Source: Pelagerythrobacter marensis (GTDB lineage Bacteria > Pseudomonadota > Alphaproteobacteria > Sphingomonadales > Sphingomonadaceae). From it: a stretch of DNA of 64,000 nt. The position numbers and the translations under genes were made by a program. Positions 45,094 through 53,848 of the stretch are shown here, piece after piece. Every line of letters begins with the position of its first letter. Position 1 is the stretch's first letter. The DNA lies in contig NZ_CP144918.1 of the NCBI RefSeq assembly GCF_036700095.1, forward strand, positions 559,001 to 623,000, read 5' to 3'. Below the pieces are notes generated by a model that did no database searches, was not told where the DNA came from, and saw only the letters and a list, made by a program, of their open reading frames with translations.

Positions 45094-46055
45094 TCCACGT
45101 CCTTCCCCAGCTTCTCGAACTCGTCGGCCTCGACCAGCGGGTTGCCGGGTTCGTCGACGTGCCCCTGCGGGTCGATATGGATCAATAGCTCCATTTGCGG
45201 GAAATGGCGGCAAAGATCGGCTTCCACCCGTTCGATGATTTCATGCGCCGCAGCCACCGTGGTCGCCCCGGGCAGGTCGACGTGAAACTGCACGAAGTCG
45301 CGCGTACCGCTGGATCGCGTGCGCAGATCGTGCAGGTTGGACAGCTCGGGATGGCGCGCGGCGAGTTCGACGAAGCGCTGGCGTTTTTCCTCCGGCCATT
45401 CGCGATCCATGATCTGGTCCACCGCATCGCTGCCGGCGCGCCACGCGCCCCACATGAGCCAGGCGGCGATGGCGAGGCCGAACAGCGGATCGGCCGCGGC
45501 AAAGCCGAAATACTGGTCGAGCGCGAGCGCAGCGATCACCGCCACGTTGAGCAGCAGGTCCGACTGGTAATGCACGCTGTCGGTCCTGATCGCTAGGCTG
45601 CCCGTGCGGCGGATCACGTGGCGCTGCCAGGCGATCAGGGCGAATGTCGCCGCGATCGCCGCCACCGACACCGCGATCCCCTCTTCCGCAGCGGCCGTCT
45701 GCCCCCCTTCGACGAGGTGCACGATCGCGCGAAACCCGATACCCGCAGCGGACAGCGCGATCAGCATGACCTGGAAGATCGCCGCCAGCGCCTCCGCCTT
45801 GCCGTGGCCGAAGCGGTGATCCTCGTCCGCCGGCATGGCCGCGATCCACACGCCGGCCAGCGTCGCCAGGCTGGCGACGAGATCGAGCGCAGTATCGACC
45901 AGGCTGCCGAGCATCGCGGTCGAGCCGGTGCGCCATGTCGCCCAGCTCTTGATCGCGGCGAGGAACACCGCCACCGCGATCGAGGCCCAGGCCGCGCTCC
46001 GGGCCAGCGCGGCGCGGCGCGATGCGTCCGCCCCCGTCACGGCCTCCCCCGTCAT
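45090..46055 (-). CDS. Cation diffusion facilitator (FieF/ZitB-like metal exporter)
   Basis: 321-aa CDF transporter with six membrane helices. The metal-site motifs DTALDLVASL (TM2, DxxxD) and HYQSDLLLN (TM5, HxxxD) are present, plus HRFGHGKAEAL between TM2 and TM3 and a C-terminal cytoplasmic metal-binding domain (HDLRTRSSGTRDFVQFHVDLP; LLIHIDPQGH). It probably exports Zn2+, Fe2+ or similar ions in exchange for protons. The ATG at 46055 overlaps the pdxH stop, so pdxH-CDF-phzF form a tight operon. Confidence 0.93.
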   Translation of the reverse strand: MTGEAVTGADASRRAALARSAAWASIAVAVFLAAIKSWATWRTGSTAMLGSLVDTALDLVASLATLAGVWIAAMPADEDHRFGHGKAEALAAIFQVMLIALSAAGIGFRAIVHLVEGGQTAAAEEGIAVSVAAIAATFALIAWQRHVIRRTGSLAIRTDSVHYQSDLLLNVAVIAALALDQYFGFAAADPLFGLAIAAWLMWGAWRAGSDAVDQIMDREWPEEKRQRFVELAARHPELSNLHDLRTRSSGTRDFVQFHVDLPGATTVAAAHEIIERVEADLCRHFPQMELLIHIDPQGHVDEPGNPLVEADEFEKLGKDVE

Positions 46056-46657
46056 GGGTAGAGCAGCGTGCTCGTCCACCCGCCGTCGGCGCGGGTGAAC
46101 AGGCGGCGATCGTGCAGGCGATTGGGCCGGTCGAGCCAGAACTCGATCCGTTCCGGCGCCAGGGTGAAACCGGTCCAGTGCGGCGGGCGCGGCACACGGC
46201 CCTGCGCCCGGCACGCTTCGCCCAGGGCCTCCACCCGGGCCACGTAGTCGGCACGGTCGGCCAGCGGGCGCGACTGGTCGCTGGCGGCCGAGCCGACCTG
46301 GCTGACGAAAGCGCGCGAATGGAAATAGGCATCGGCCGCCTCGGGCGAGACCTCGCGCAGCGGCCCCTCGATCCGCACCTGGCGGCGCAGGCTCTTCCAG
46401 TGGAACAGCAGCGCGGCATGCGGATTGGCGCGAATCTCCTCCCCCTTGCGGCTTTGCGCATTGGTGAAGAAAGTGAAGCCGTCTTCTCCGTGCCCTTTCA
46501 GCAGCACCATCCGAACCGAGGGAAGGCCCTCGCGCGTCGCGGTGGCAAGCGCCATCGCATTGGGATCGTTCGGCTCCGCCTCGCGCGCCTCGGCAAGCCA
46601 GGCATCGAACAGCGCCAGCGGGTCCGTTTCGGGCAGTTGCGAGCGTTCTTCGTTCAT
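46052..46657 (-). CDS. pdxH: Pyridoxamine 5'-phosphate oxidase
   Basis: 201-aa FMN enzyme producing pyridoxal 5'-phosphate. Motifs are NAMALATATREGLPSVRMVLLKG (FMN/PLP site), FFTNAQSRKGEEIRANPHAALLFHW, QVRIEGPLREVS and the C-terminal RLHDRRLFTR signature with WTSTLLYP end. I start at 46657 (MNEERSQLP), which has AGGTGGG upstream and gives a family-typical length; the frame is open further upstream. Coupled to the CDF gene. Confidence 0.95.
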   Translation of the reverse strand: MNEERSQLPETDPLALFDAWLAEAREAEPNDPNAMALATATREGLPSVRMVLLKGHGEDGFTFFTNAQSRKGEEIRANPHAALLFHWKSLRRQVRIEGPLREVSPEAADAYFHSRAFVSQVGSAASDQSRPLADRADYVARVEALGEACRAQGRVPRPPHWTGFTLAPERIEFWLDRPNRLHDRRLFTRADGGWTSTLLYP

Positions 46658-46858
46658 CGCCCACCTGCGATAGCTGGACCGCATGTCGCGCTGCCCCGGC
46701 GCGAAGAACCGCGCTGCCCGTGCGAAGGCGCGGCGCAAGGGGGAACGGACGGGAAAGGCATGGGCCGGAGTGTCATCCGGGTCGCCCTAACGCGCGGAAC
46801 GCATGTAGGAAAGCCTCGCCGCTTGCACCGGCACACTGTTGCACCTAGCTAACACGCC

Positions 46859-47818
46859 ATGGCCGATCCTTACGCAACGCTGGGAATCTCGCGCAATGCG
46901 ACCGAGAAGGACATCAAGAGCGCCTACCGCAAGCTCGCGAAGGAGCTGCATCCCGACCGCAACAAGGACAATCCCAAGGCCGCCGAGCGTTTCAGCAAGG
47001 TGACCCAAGCCTACGACCTGCTCGCCGACAAGGACAAGCGCGCACGCTTCGACCGGGGCGAGATCGACGCCGACGGCAACCCGGCCAATCCTTTCGCGGG
47101 AATGGGCGGCGGCCCCGGCGGTTTCGGCGGCGGGGGCCAGCGCGGTTTCCGCGCCGAGGATTTCCAGGGCTTCCAGCAGGACGGCGTCGATCTGGGAGAT
47201 ATTTTCGAAGGGTTGTTCGGCGGCGGCCAGGGCGGCTTCGCCCGCGGCGGACCGCGCGGGCCGGCGGGTTTCGGGCAGCAGCGGCGCCCGCCCCCGCGCA
47301 AGGGCGGCGACATCGCCTATCGCCTGCGCGTCCCCTTCATCGACGCGGCCACGCGCAAGGACCAGCGGATCACCCTGGCTGACGGCAAGACGATCGATCT
47401 CAAGCTGCCGGCGGGGGTCGAGGACGGCACCCAGATGCGCCTGAAGGGCAAGGGCGAGCGCGGCCCCGGCGGCAACGGCGACGGAATCGTCACGATTGCG
47501 ATCGACCGCCACAAGTTCTTCCGCCGCGACGGCAACGACGTGCGGCTGGATCTGCCGATCACCCTGGCAGAGGCGGTGAACGGCGCGAAAGTGCGCTGCC
47601 CCACGGTCGATGGGCCGGTGATGCTGACGATCAAGGCCGGAACCAGCGGGGGCACGACGATGCGCCTGAAAGGGAAAGGCTTTTCGGCCAAGTCGGGGGG
47701 TCGCGGCGACCAGTTGGTCACGCTCCAGATCACGCTGCCCGACGACGCTGCGGAATTGGCCCGGCGGCTGGATGGGTGGCAGGACGATCGCAATCCACGC
47801 GCCGAGCTGGGGGTATAG
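46859..47818 (+). CDS. DnaJ-class co-chaperone without zinc finger (CbpA-like)
   Basis: 319-aa J-domain protein. The J domain (residues 1-~68) has DPYATLGISRNATEKDIKSAYRKLA and the HPD motif in LHPDRNKD. A Gly/Phe-rich linker (~80-155) is followed by two C-terminal substrate-binding beta domains (~160-300). No CxxCxGxG zinc-finger repeats occur, so this is a type II (CbpA-like) rather than a canonical DnaJ. It stimulates DnaK ATPase. Upstream of yihY and fabI in the same direction. Confidence 0.93.
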   Translation: MADPYATLGISRNATEKDIKSAYRKLAKELHPDRNKDNPKAAERFSKVTQAYDLLADKDKRARFDRGEIDADGNPANPFAGMGGGPGGFGGGGQRGFRAEDFQGFQQDGVDLGDIFEGLFGGGQGGFARGGPRGPAGFGQQRRPPPRKGGDIAYRLRVPFIDAATRKDQRITLADGKTIDLKLPAGVEDGTQMRLKGKGERGPGGNGDGIVTIAIDRHKFFRRDGNDVRLDLPITLAEAVNGAKVRCPTVDGPVMLTIKAGTSGGTTMRLKGKGFSAKSGGRGDQLVTLQITLPDDAAELARRLDGWQDDRNPRAELGV

Positions 47819-47852
47819 TGGACGGGCTGCCGTCTCTCCACGCAATGGGCCG

Positions 47853-48884
47853 ATGAGCGAAACCGATCTTCCCCAGCCCGAAGAACGCCGGGCGCATACG
47901 CTTTCGCCGGAAGAGCGGCGCAAGGAGGCGATAGAGCAGAAGCTGGGCCTGAAAGGCCAGGTGGTTCGCCGGGTCGGCCCCGGAACGCGGGCGTTCGAAG
48001 TCGGCAAGCGGGTGTTCGTGGGCACCTACAACGACGGGTTCATCCATGCGGGCAACCTCGCCTACATGTCGATACTGGCCATCTTCCCGTTCTTCATCCT
48101 CGGCGCGGCGATCTTCTCGATCCTGGGCGAGAACAGCGAACGCGCCGCAACGATCGAGGCCGTTCTCTATGCCCTGCCGCCGATGGTCGGCAACGTCATC
48201 GAACCGGTCGCTCGCAACGTCGTCGAATCGCGCAGCGGCTGGCTCCTCTGGGCCGGCGGGCTGGTCGCTTTGTGGACCGTATCGAGCCTGATCGAGACGA
48301 TTCGCGATATCCTCCGCCGCGCCTACGGCACCGCCGCGACCGAGGCGTTCTGGAAATACCGCCTGCTGTCGGCGGGGGTGATCGTCGCAGCGGTCATCCT
48401 GCTCATGCTGTCGCTGATCGCCCAGGTTGTCATCGGCGCGGCGCAAGAGCTGATCGATGCCTATCTGCCCTGGCTTTCGCATGTGATCGGCGCTCTGCAG
48501 ATCTCGCGCCTGATCCCCGCTTTCGGGCTGTTCGGATCGCTCTATCTGCTGTTCTTCACCCTTGCGCCCAAGACCTATCGCCAGCGCCGCTATCCCAAGT
48601 GGCCCGGCGCACTGGCGACGACGGTGTGGTGGGTGGCGGTCACGATCGCCCTGCCACCGGTGATCCGCCGGTTCTTCAGCTACGACGCGACCTACGGCAG
48701 CCTGGCCGGCATCATGATCGCGCTTTTCTTTTTCTACCTCGTCGGCCTAGGGGTGGTGATCGGCGCCGAACTCAACGCCGCGCTGGCCGAAACTCCCGAG
48801 GAAGAGGAGAACCGCATCGGCCAGATGGATGATCGTCGGCGGGCGGCACGGCAGGAACAGGAAACGAAAGAGGACAGGGCATGA
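47853..48884 (+). CDS. YihY/BrkB-family inner membrane protein
   Basis: 343-aa membrane protein with a ~70-residue charged N-terminus, then about six helices. Family marks are AGNLAYMSILAIFPFFILGAAIF, LWAGGLVALWTVSSLIETIRDILRRAYG and SLYLLFFTLAPKTYRQRRYPKWPGAL, plus FFSYDATYGSLAGIMIALFFFYL. It has a polar Glu/Arg-rich C-terminus. Formerly called ribonuclease BN or BrkB; actual function unclear. Its stop overlaps fabI (ATGA). Confidence 0.9.
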   Translation: MSETDLPQPEERRAHTLSPEERRKEAIEQKLGLKGQVVRRVGPGTRAFEVGKRVFVGTYNDGFIHAGNLAYMSILAIFPFFILGAAIFSILGENSERAATIEAVLYALPPMVGNVIEPVARNVVESRSGWLLWAGGLVALWTVSSLIETIRDILRRAYGTAATEAFWKYRLLSAGVIVAAVILLMLSLIAQVVIGAAQELIDAYLPWLSHVIGALQISRLIPAFGLFGSLYLLFFTLAPKTYRQRRYPKWPGALATTVWWVAVTIALPPVIRRFFSYDATYGSLAGIMIALFFFYLVGLGVVIGAELNAALAETPEEEENRIGQMDDRRRAARQEQETKEDRA

Positions 48885-49687
48885 GCGGGTTGATGGCTGG
48901 GAAACGTGGGCTGATCATGGGCCTCGCGAACGACAAGTCGCTGGCGTGGGGCATCGCGAAGAAATTGCGCGAACACGGCGCCGAGCTGGCGTTTTCCTAC
49001 CAGGGGGACGCGCTGGCCAAGCGCGTGCGCCCGCTGGCCGAGCAGCTCGGCAGCGACTTCGTGTTCGAATGCGACGTGGCGGACATGGACGCGCTCGACG
49101 ACGCGTTCGGCCGCCTGCGGCAACGGTGGGAGACGATCGATTTCGTCGTCCACGCGATCGGCTTTTCCGACAAGAGCGAACTGCGCGGCAAGTATCTCGA
49201 CACCAGCCTCGACAACTTCCTGATGACGATGAACATTTCCGCCTACAGCCTGGTCGCGGTGGCCAGGCGGGCGGCGCAGATGATGCCCGAAGGCGGCAAT
49301 ATCCTGACGCTGACATATTATGGCGCGGAGAAGGTGATCCCGCACTACAACGTCATGGGCGTGGCCAAGGCGGCACTGGAAACCAGCGTGCAGTACCTTG
49401 CCAACGATCTCGGCCCCGACAACATCCGCGTCAATGCGCTCAGTGCCGGACCGATCAAGACGCTCGCCGCCAGCGGGATCGGCGATTTCCGCTATATCCT
49501 CAAGTGGAACGAACTGAACTCGCCGCTGCGGCGCAACGTCACGATCGACGACGTCGGCGGCGCGGGGCTCTACCTGCTGTCCGACCTCTCGTCCGGCGTC
49601 ACGGGCGAGGTGCACCACGTCGACGCCGGATACCACGTCGTCGGCATGAAACAGGAAGACGCGCCGGACATCGCGCTGGATCGGTAG
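48881..49687 (+). CDS. fabI: Enoyl-[acyl-carrier-protein] reductase (NADH)
   Basis: 268-aa SDR enzyme for the last reduction step of fatty-acid elongation. It has GLIMGLANDKSLAWGIAKKL (NAD loop), SYQGDALAKRV, HAIGFSDKSEL and the catalytic YNVMGVAK (Tyr156, Lys163, numbered as in E. coli), then SAGPIKTLAASGI. Length normal. It is translationally coupled to yihY and is the target type inhibited by triclosan/isoniazid-class compounds. Confidence 0.97.
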   Translation: MSGLMAGKRGLIMGLANDKSLAWGIAKKLREHGAELAFSYQGDALAKRVRPLAEQLGSDFVFECDVADMDALDDAFGRLRQRWETIDFVVHAIGFSDKSELRGKYLDTSLDNFLMTMNISAYSLVAVARRAAQMMPEGGNILTLTYYGAEKVIPHYNVMGVAKAALETSVQYLANDLGPDNIRVNALSAGPIKTLAASGIGDFRYILKWNELNSPLRRNVTIDDVGGAGLYLLSDLSSGVTGEVHHVDAGYHVVGMKQEDAPDIALDR

Positions 49688-49695
49688 GGTTCACG

Positions 49696-50112
49696 CTATC
49701 CCTCGGCGGCGGGAGCGATCTTCTGGCGGCCTCCGTTTATCCGCGGGAAACAGCGCGCCAGGATAAGCAGCGCCGTCGGCAGGGCCATGGTGCACGCGAT
49801 GTCCCACGCGGTTTCGACCATCAGCGCCTTGCCGGCAGAACCGTAAGTCAGCGCGCGGGACCAGTCGAGCAACTCGTTGCAGCATTCCAGCACCAGAACG
49901 AGGAGCCACGGCCACCCGCTCGCCAGCCCGCGCCGGGCGAAGGCCGCAAAAACGATCTGCGCCAGAAGGCCCAGATAGACATGCAGCACCGGGTGGCTCA
50001 ACGCAGTCCAGTCGGACAGCCAGACCTTCCACCCGATCCACTCGGCCGCAACGCGGACGATCCACGGATCCGCCTGCGCCGCCAACGCCATGATCGAAAG
50101 GCCGATATCCAT
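49696..50112 (-). CDS. Small integral membrane protein at the end of the polysaccharide cluster
   Basis: About 138-aa protein with three or four hydrophobic segments (HPVLHVYLGLLAQIVFAAFA; WPWLLVLVLECCNELLDW; AWDIACTMALPTALLILA) and a short basic tail. The acidic ECCNELLDW and WDIACT positions within helices recall small VanZ-like or DUF-type proteins in exopolysaccharide loci, but I cannot assign a family. It follows the PglE-like aminotransferase by 58 bases on the same strand, so it may be the last gene of the cluster. Start uncertain. Confidence 0.6.
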   Translation of the reverse strand: MDIGLSIMALAAQADPWIVRVAAEWIGWKVWLSDWTALSHPVLHVYLGLLAQIVFAAFARRGLASGWPWLLVLVLECCNELLDWSRALTYGSAGKALMVETAWDIACTMALPTALLILARCFPRINGGRQKIAPAAEG

Positions 50113-50170
50113 CGTCGGGGAGATGGGGAGCGCCCCCGCGGAGAACAATATATCTACGGCCAAATCGGCT

Positions 50171-51391
50171 TCATCCTGCCTCAGCGCTTGCGGCACGCCG
50201 GAGAACGGCTGCGCTGATTTCGGCCGCCCAACGAATCTGCTCATCAGTAACTGTGGGATGAACCAGCCACATAAGGCTCGTTTCCCCAAGCTCGCGCGCG
50301 ACCGGCAATCGCTCCGGCGGGCGCAGCCCAGTGCCATCGAAGGCGGTTTCCAGATAGACTTCCGAACAGCTTCCCTGAAAGCAGGGAACGCCGGCAGAGC
50401 AGATCTCCGCCACGATACGATCACGGTCCCAACCGGAAGCCAGCGCTTCGGGACGTACGTAGGCATAGAACTTGTACTGGGCGTGCACACTGCCGTCTTC
50501 GGCCGGTTGCGGAAGCCTGAGAACTCCATCGGGCGCGCTATGGGGCAACAATGTCTTCCGCAGTATCCGGGCGTTATGCGTTCGTGCATCGGTCCACTCC
50601 GCCATCCGGCCTAGCTGGATCCGCCCCAGGACCGCCTGCATTTCGAGCATCCGCCAGTTCGTGCCGAAGCTTTCGTGAAGCCAGCGGAACCCCGGAGGAT
50701 GCGAGCGCTCGTAAACCGCGTCCCAGCTCTTCCCATGATCCTTGAACGACCACATCCGTGACCAGAGATCGCGGTCTCCGGTCGTGACCATGCCGCCTTC
50801 GCCACCTGTCGTCATGATCTTGTCCTGGCAGAACGACCAGGCGCCGATGTGACCGATCGAGCCGACACTGCGCCCCTTGTAGCGCGCGCCATGGGCCTGT
50901 GCGCAGTCCTCGATTACCTTGATGTCGCGCGATTCAGCCAGTTCCATGATCGGATCCATGTCGGCGGGCCAGCCGGCGAGATGGACCACGATTATCGCCT
51001 TCGTACGGTCGGTCACGTGAGGCGCAATCGTCACTGCCGAGAGATTTCCATTGTCGCGATCGACGTCGGCAAAGATCGGAACTGCACCGGCATTGACCAC
51101 ACAGCTCACTGACGCAAGGAAAGTTCGCGGTGTCACGATCACCTCATCCGTCGCGGCCCCGCCATTGGCCGCCCCGATGCCCAGTCCGTGCAATGCGAGA
51201 TCGAGTGCGACGGTGCCATTGGCCACCGCGATCGCATGCGGGCATTCCGACCATCGGGCAAACTCGCGCTCGAAATGACGGCATTCCTCGCCGGTCCAGT
51301 AATTGACCCGGTTGGAGCGGAGCACAGCAGAAACCGCGTTCACTTCTTCCTCGGTGTAACTGGGCCAGGGGGCAAAAGCGGTATTCAGCAT
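50171..51391 (-). CDS. DegT/DnrJ/EryC1/StrS sugar aminotransferase (PglE-like)
   Basis: 406-aa PLP-dependent nucleotide-sugar aminotransferase. Motifs are AVANGTVALDLALHGLGIG (cofactor phosphate), VIEDCAQAHGARYKG (Asp162 against the pyridine nitrogen), AWSFCQDKIMTTGGEGGM (Schiff-base Lys191) and FGTNWRMLEMQAVLGRIQL. It lies in the set with a CapD/PglF-like dehydratase, a NeuD/PglD-like acetyltransferase and a PglC-like transferase. The likely reaction is therefore 4-amination of UDP-4-keto-6-deoxy-GlcNAc in bacillosamine synthesis (inference). Confidence 0.9.
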   Translation of the reverse strand: MLNTAFAPWPSYTEEEVNAVSAVLRSNRVNYWTGEECRHFEREFARWSECPHAIAVANGTVALDLALHGLGIGAANGGAATDEVIVTPRTFLASVSCVVNAGAVPIFADVDRDNGNLSAVTIAPHVTDRTKAIIVVHLAGWPADMDPIMELAESRDIKVIEDCAQAHGARYKGRSVGSIGHIGAWSFCQDKIMTTGGEGGMVTTGDRDLWSRMWSFKDHGKSWDAVYERSHPPGFRWLHESFGTNWRMLEMQAVLGRIQLGRMAEWTDARTHNARILRKTLLPHSAPDGVLRLPQPAEDGSVHAQYKFYAYVRPEALASGWDRDRIVAEICSAGVPCFQGSCSEVYLETAFDGTGLRPPERLPVARELGETSLMWLVHPTVTDEQIRWAAEISAAVLRRAASAEAG

Positions 51392-51392
51392 C

Positions 51393-52040
51393 CTATTTCT
51401 TTTCCATGATCCTTGCAGGATTGCCGACCACCGTGGCGCCGGGTGGGACGTCCTTGGTCACCACGGCCCCCATACCCACGGTGGCACCGGCGCCGATGAC
51501 TAACGGCTTTTCAGGGGTGCCCTGGCGAATAATCGCACCAGTGCCGATATAAGCTCCGTCCTCAATCCTGATATTTCCGTTACACATGACCCGCGGGGCA
51601 AAGGTCACAAAATCCCCGATAGTGCAATCGTGAGCAACATAACTATAAATATTTGCGTGGAAACTACGGCCAATTTTGATATTGGATGTTAAAGTCACAA
51701 ATGGCTGTAAGATTGCACCTTCACCAACTTTAATTGCGTCGCCTTGTGAAATGCTATTAGATCTAATTTCGCAAATGGCGATTTGCGCTTGCAAGCAACG
51801 ATCCGTCAAGATTTTGCGTGTGCGGGAATCCGCAATCGCTATCGCTACGCTGCGATCAGCAGCAGTTCGATCCAAGAATTTGTCCCAGCTCAATATATCG
51901 TAGCCGTTGCATGATGCTCTTGAATCGCTGTCATCGATAAAGACAAACTCTGTTTCTGCATCAGAGTATTGTTCTCGAGCAGTCGGCATGACCTCTCTAC
52001 CGAACCCGCTCGCTCCGTATATTCCAATCAACTTTGTCAT
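51393..52040 (-). CDS. NeuD/PglD-type sugar O/N-acetyltransferase
   Basis: 215-aa enzyme: an N-terminal nucleotide-sugar-binding Rossmann-like part (LIGIYGASGFGREV) followed by a left-handed beta-helix of hexapeptide repeats (residues ~100-205). The catalytic-type His137 lies in SYVAHDCTIGDFVTF, and the end VVTKDVPPGATVVGNPARI is typical. PglD N-acetylates UDP-4-amino sugar to UDP-diNAcBac; the neighbours support that role. The middle of the gene is noticeably less GC-rich than the flanking aminotransferase gene, a sign of separate origin. Coupled to the PglC-like gene (ATGA). Confidence 0.88.
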   Translation of the reverse strand: MTKLIGIYGASGFGREVMPTAREQYSDAETEFVFIDDSDSRASCNGYDILSWDKFLDRTAADRSVAIAIADSRTRKILTDRCLQAQIAICEIRSNSISQGDAIKVGEGAILQPFVTLTSNIKIGRSFHANIYSYVAHDCTIGDFVTFAPRVMCNGNIRIEDGAYIGTGAIIRQGTPEKPLVIGAGATVGMGAVVTKDVPPGATVVGNPARIMEKK

Positions 52041-52630
52041 TGCTCTCTCCCAGTAAACAGGGGCATGGTCGCCTCTCCATCAGCGCTGATCCCTTCCCGC
52101 CTCAAAACTTTCAGGACCGTGAGCCAAAGTATCCACACGTCGAGCATCATGCTGCGATTATCGACATACCATACATCAAGCGCGAATTTTTCTTCCCAAC
52201 TCAGGGCATTGCGGCCGTTGACCTGGGCCCAGCCAGTCAGCCCAGGGCGCACCTCGTGACGCCGAGCCTGCTCGGCGCTGTAAAGCGGGAGATACTCCAT
52301 CAGCAGCGGGCGCGGGCCGACCAGGCTCATATCCCCCTTCAACACGTTCCACAGGCCCGGCAGTTCGTCGAGACTGGTCGAACGGAGGAAGCGGCCAAAT
52401 GGCGTCAAGCGCTCGGCGTCGGGTAGCGGAATGCCGTCCGGTCCAACGGCGTCGCGCATGGTACGGAACTTGAGCAACGCGAACGGGTCGCCATTGAGGC
52501 CAGGCCGCATCTGCCGGAAGAAGACCGGCGCTCCCATCTTCAGGCGAAGAAGCCCTGCGATGAGGAGGAGGAGCGGCAGAAGGATCAGCAACGCGCTCGC
52601 CGACAGCAGGATATCAAGGATGCGCTTCAT
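52037..52630 (-). CDS. Monotopic phosphoglycosyl transferase (PglC-like initiating sugar transferase)
   Basis: 197-aa membrane enzyme moving a phosphosugar from UDP-sugar to undecaprenyl phosphate, starting polysaccharide repeat synthesis. One N-terminal re-entrant helix (ILDILLSASALLILLPLLLLIAGLL) is followed by FFRQMRPGLNGDPFALLKFRTM, the catalytic Asp88-Glu89 in STSLDELPGLWN, and GDMSLVGPRPLL and HEVRPGLTGWAQVNGRN. The small size (no extra N-terminal membrane domain) fits PglC rather than WbaP/WcaJ. The start at 52630 follows the upstream stop by two bases. Confidence 0.92.
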   Translation of the reverse strand: MKRILDILLSASALLILLPLLLLIAGLLRLKMGAPVFFRQMRPGLNGDPFALLKFRTMRDAVGPDGIPLPDAERLTPFGRFLRSTSLDELPGLWNVLKGDMSLVGPRPLLMEYLPLYSAEQARRHEVRPGLTGWAQVNGRNALSWEEKFALDVWYVDNRSMMLDVWILWLTVLKVLRREGISADGEATMPLFTGREQ

Positions 52631-52632
52631 GC

Positions 52633-53847
52633 TCACTGTCCGTCCGTGACCCAGCTCACCCATCGATCAGCAAGCTTTTGCCTTTGAAAATCGCGCTCCG
52701 CCAGAATTTCTGCGCGCGACCCCATTGACTTCAATCCGGCGCGATCGTCGGCCGCACGTTCCAAAGCGTCGGCAAACGCCGCCGCGTCGCCGGGCGCGAC
52801 CACAAAGCCGCAACCTTCCCGATCGATCATTTCGGCTAGCCATCCCGGGTAATTGTTAAGCACGGGAAGCCCGGCAGCGATATAATCGAAAAACTTGTTA
52901 GGCGACGTTCCGTAATAGAATGCAGGCACATTGGCCAGAACTTGCATTCCCAGGTCCGCCCCAGCCATCAACCCGGCCAAGCGCTGCTTATCGACCGGCG
53001 GATGGAAAATAACGTTCCACAACCCTTCGCGTCGCGCCCGCTCGTCTAGTGCGCATTTCAGCTTGCCGTCGCCGACCAGAGCCAGTTTGATATCCTCACG
53101 CCCCCGGTCGAGCAGCACCCGCGCGGCATCGAGCACGGCATCGAGGCCGTTTGCCATTCCGTGCGTGCCGGTAAATATCGCCAGAAGGTCGTTCTCGCCC
53201 ACACCCTCCGGACGCCACGGCGCGGCACCGGAGCGAAAGATGTCGATGTCGCAGCCGTTGGGGATGGTCGCAATCTTCGCTTCCGGCACCCCCCGGAGCG
53301 CAATTCCCCGCGCAATCCCCGGGGCCAGCGCAACGCATCGATCGGCAGATCGATAGGAAATCCATTCGAGTACGGACATGGCACCCAAAACCACAGGATT
53401 GGTGACGACCCCCATTGCACGAGGAAGCTCGGGCCACAGATCACGCACTTCGAACACAAACGGTTTGCGACGCAGCCATCGCGCGACAATTGCCGGAATC
53501 CCCGCAGTCAGTGGGGTAGTCGTTGCGAATGCCAGATCGTAGCGTTCGGTCAGCGCGATCCGCAAACTGCCCCAGGCATACTTGAGGAACGTGGCGCTAC
53601 GGCGAAGGAGCCCGTCGCGGTTGGAATAGGACAGATCGAATTCGATCACGTTGATATCGTCGATCGTCCCTCGACGAACTCCGTCACGGAACGGCCCGAT
53701 CAAACCGGTATGTCCGCCCCCGTAACTTCCGCAGACCATCGTCACGCGATGACCGCGCATAATCAGGCGCCGCGCCATCTCGTAGGACCTTATGCCGACC
53801 GCGCCTCGCGGCGTGGAGAAATGCTGGTGGAAATAGAGGACGTGCAT
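52633..53847 (-). CDS. Glycosyltransferase family 4 (WcaI-like)
   Basis: 404-aa GT-B fold enzyme. The N-terminal acceptor half has MHVLYFHQHFSTPRGAVGIRSYEMARRL. The C-terminal nucleotide-sugar half includes ATIPNGCDIDIF and the GT4 donor motif region PAFYYGTSPNKFFDYIAAGLPVL (E-x7-E-like, with the first acid replaced). It probably adds the second sugar to the lipid-linked acceptor made by the adjacent PglC-like transferase; sugar identity unknown. It is two bases from both neighbours in the cluster. Confidence 0.88.
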   Translation of the reverse strand: MHVLYFHQHFSTPRGAVGIRSYEMARRLIMRGHRVTMVCGSYGGGHTGLIGPFRDGVRRGTIDDINVIEFDLSYSNRDGLLRRSATFLKYAWGSLRIALTERYDLAFATTTPLTAGIPAIVARWLRRKPFVFEVRDLWPELPRAMGVVTNPVVLGAMSVLEWISYRSADRCVALAPGIARGIALRGVPEAKIATIPNGCDIDIFRSGAAPWRPEGVGENDLLAIFTGTHGMANGLDAVLDAARVLLDRGREDIKLALVGDGKLKCALDERARREGLWNVIFHPPVDKQRLAGLMAGADLGMQVLANVPAFYYGTSPNKFFDYIAAGLPVLNNYPGWLAEMIDREGCGFVVAPGDAAAFADALERAADDRAGLKSMGSRAEILAERDFQRQKLADRWVSWVTDGQ

Positions 53848-53848
53848 C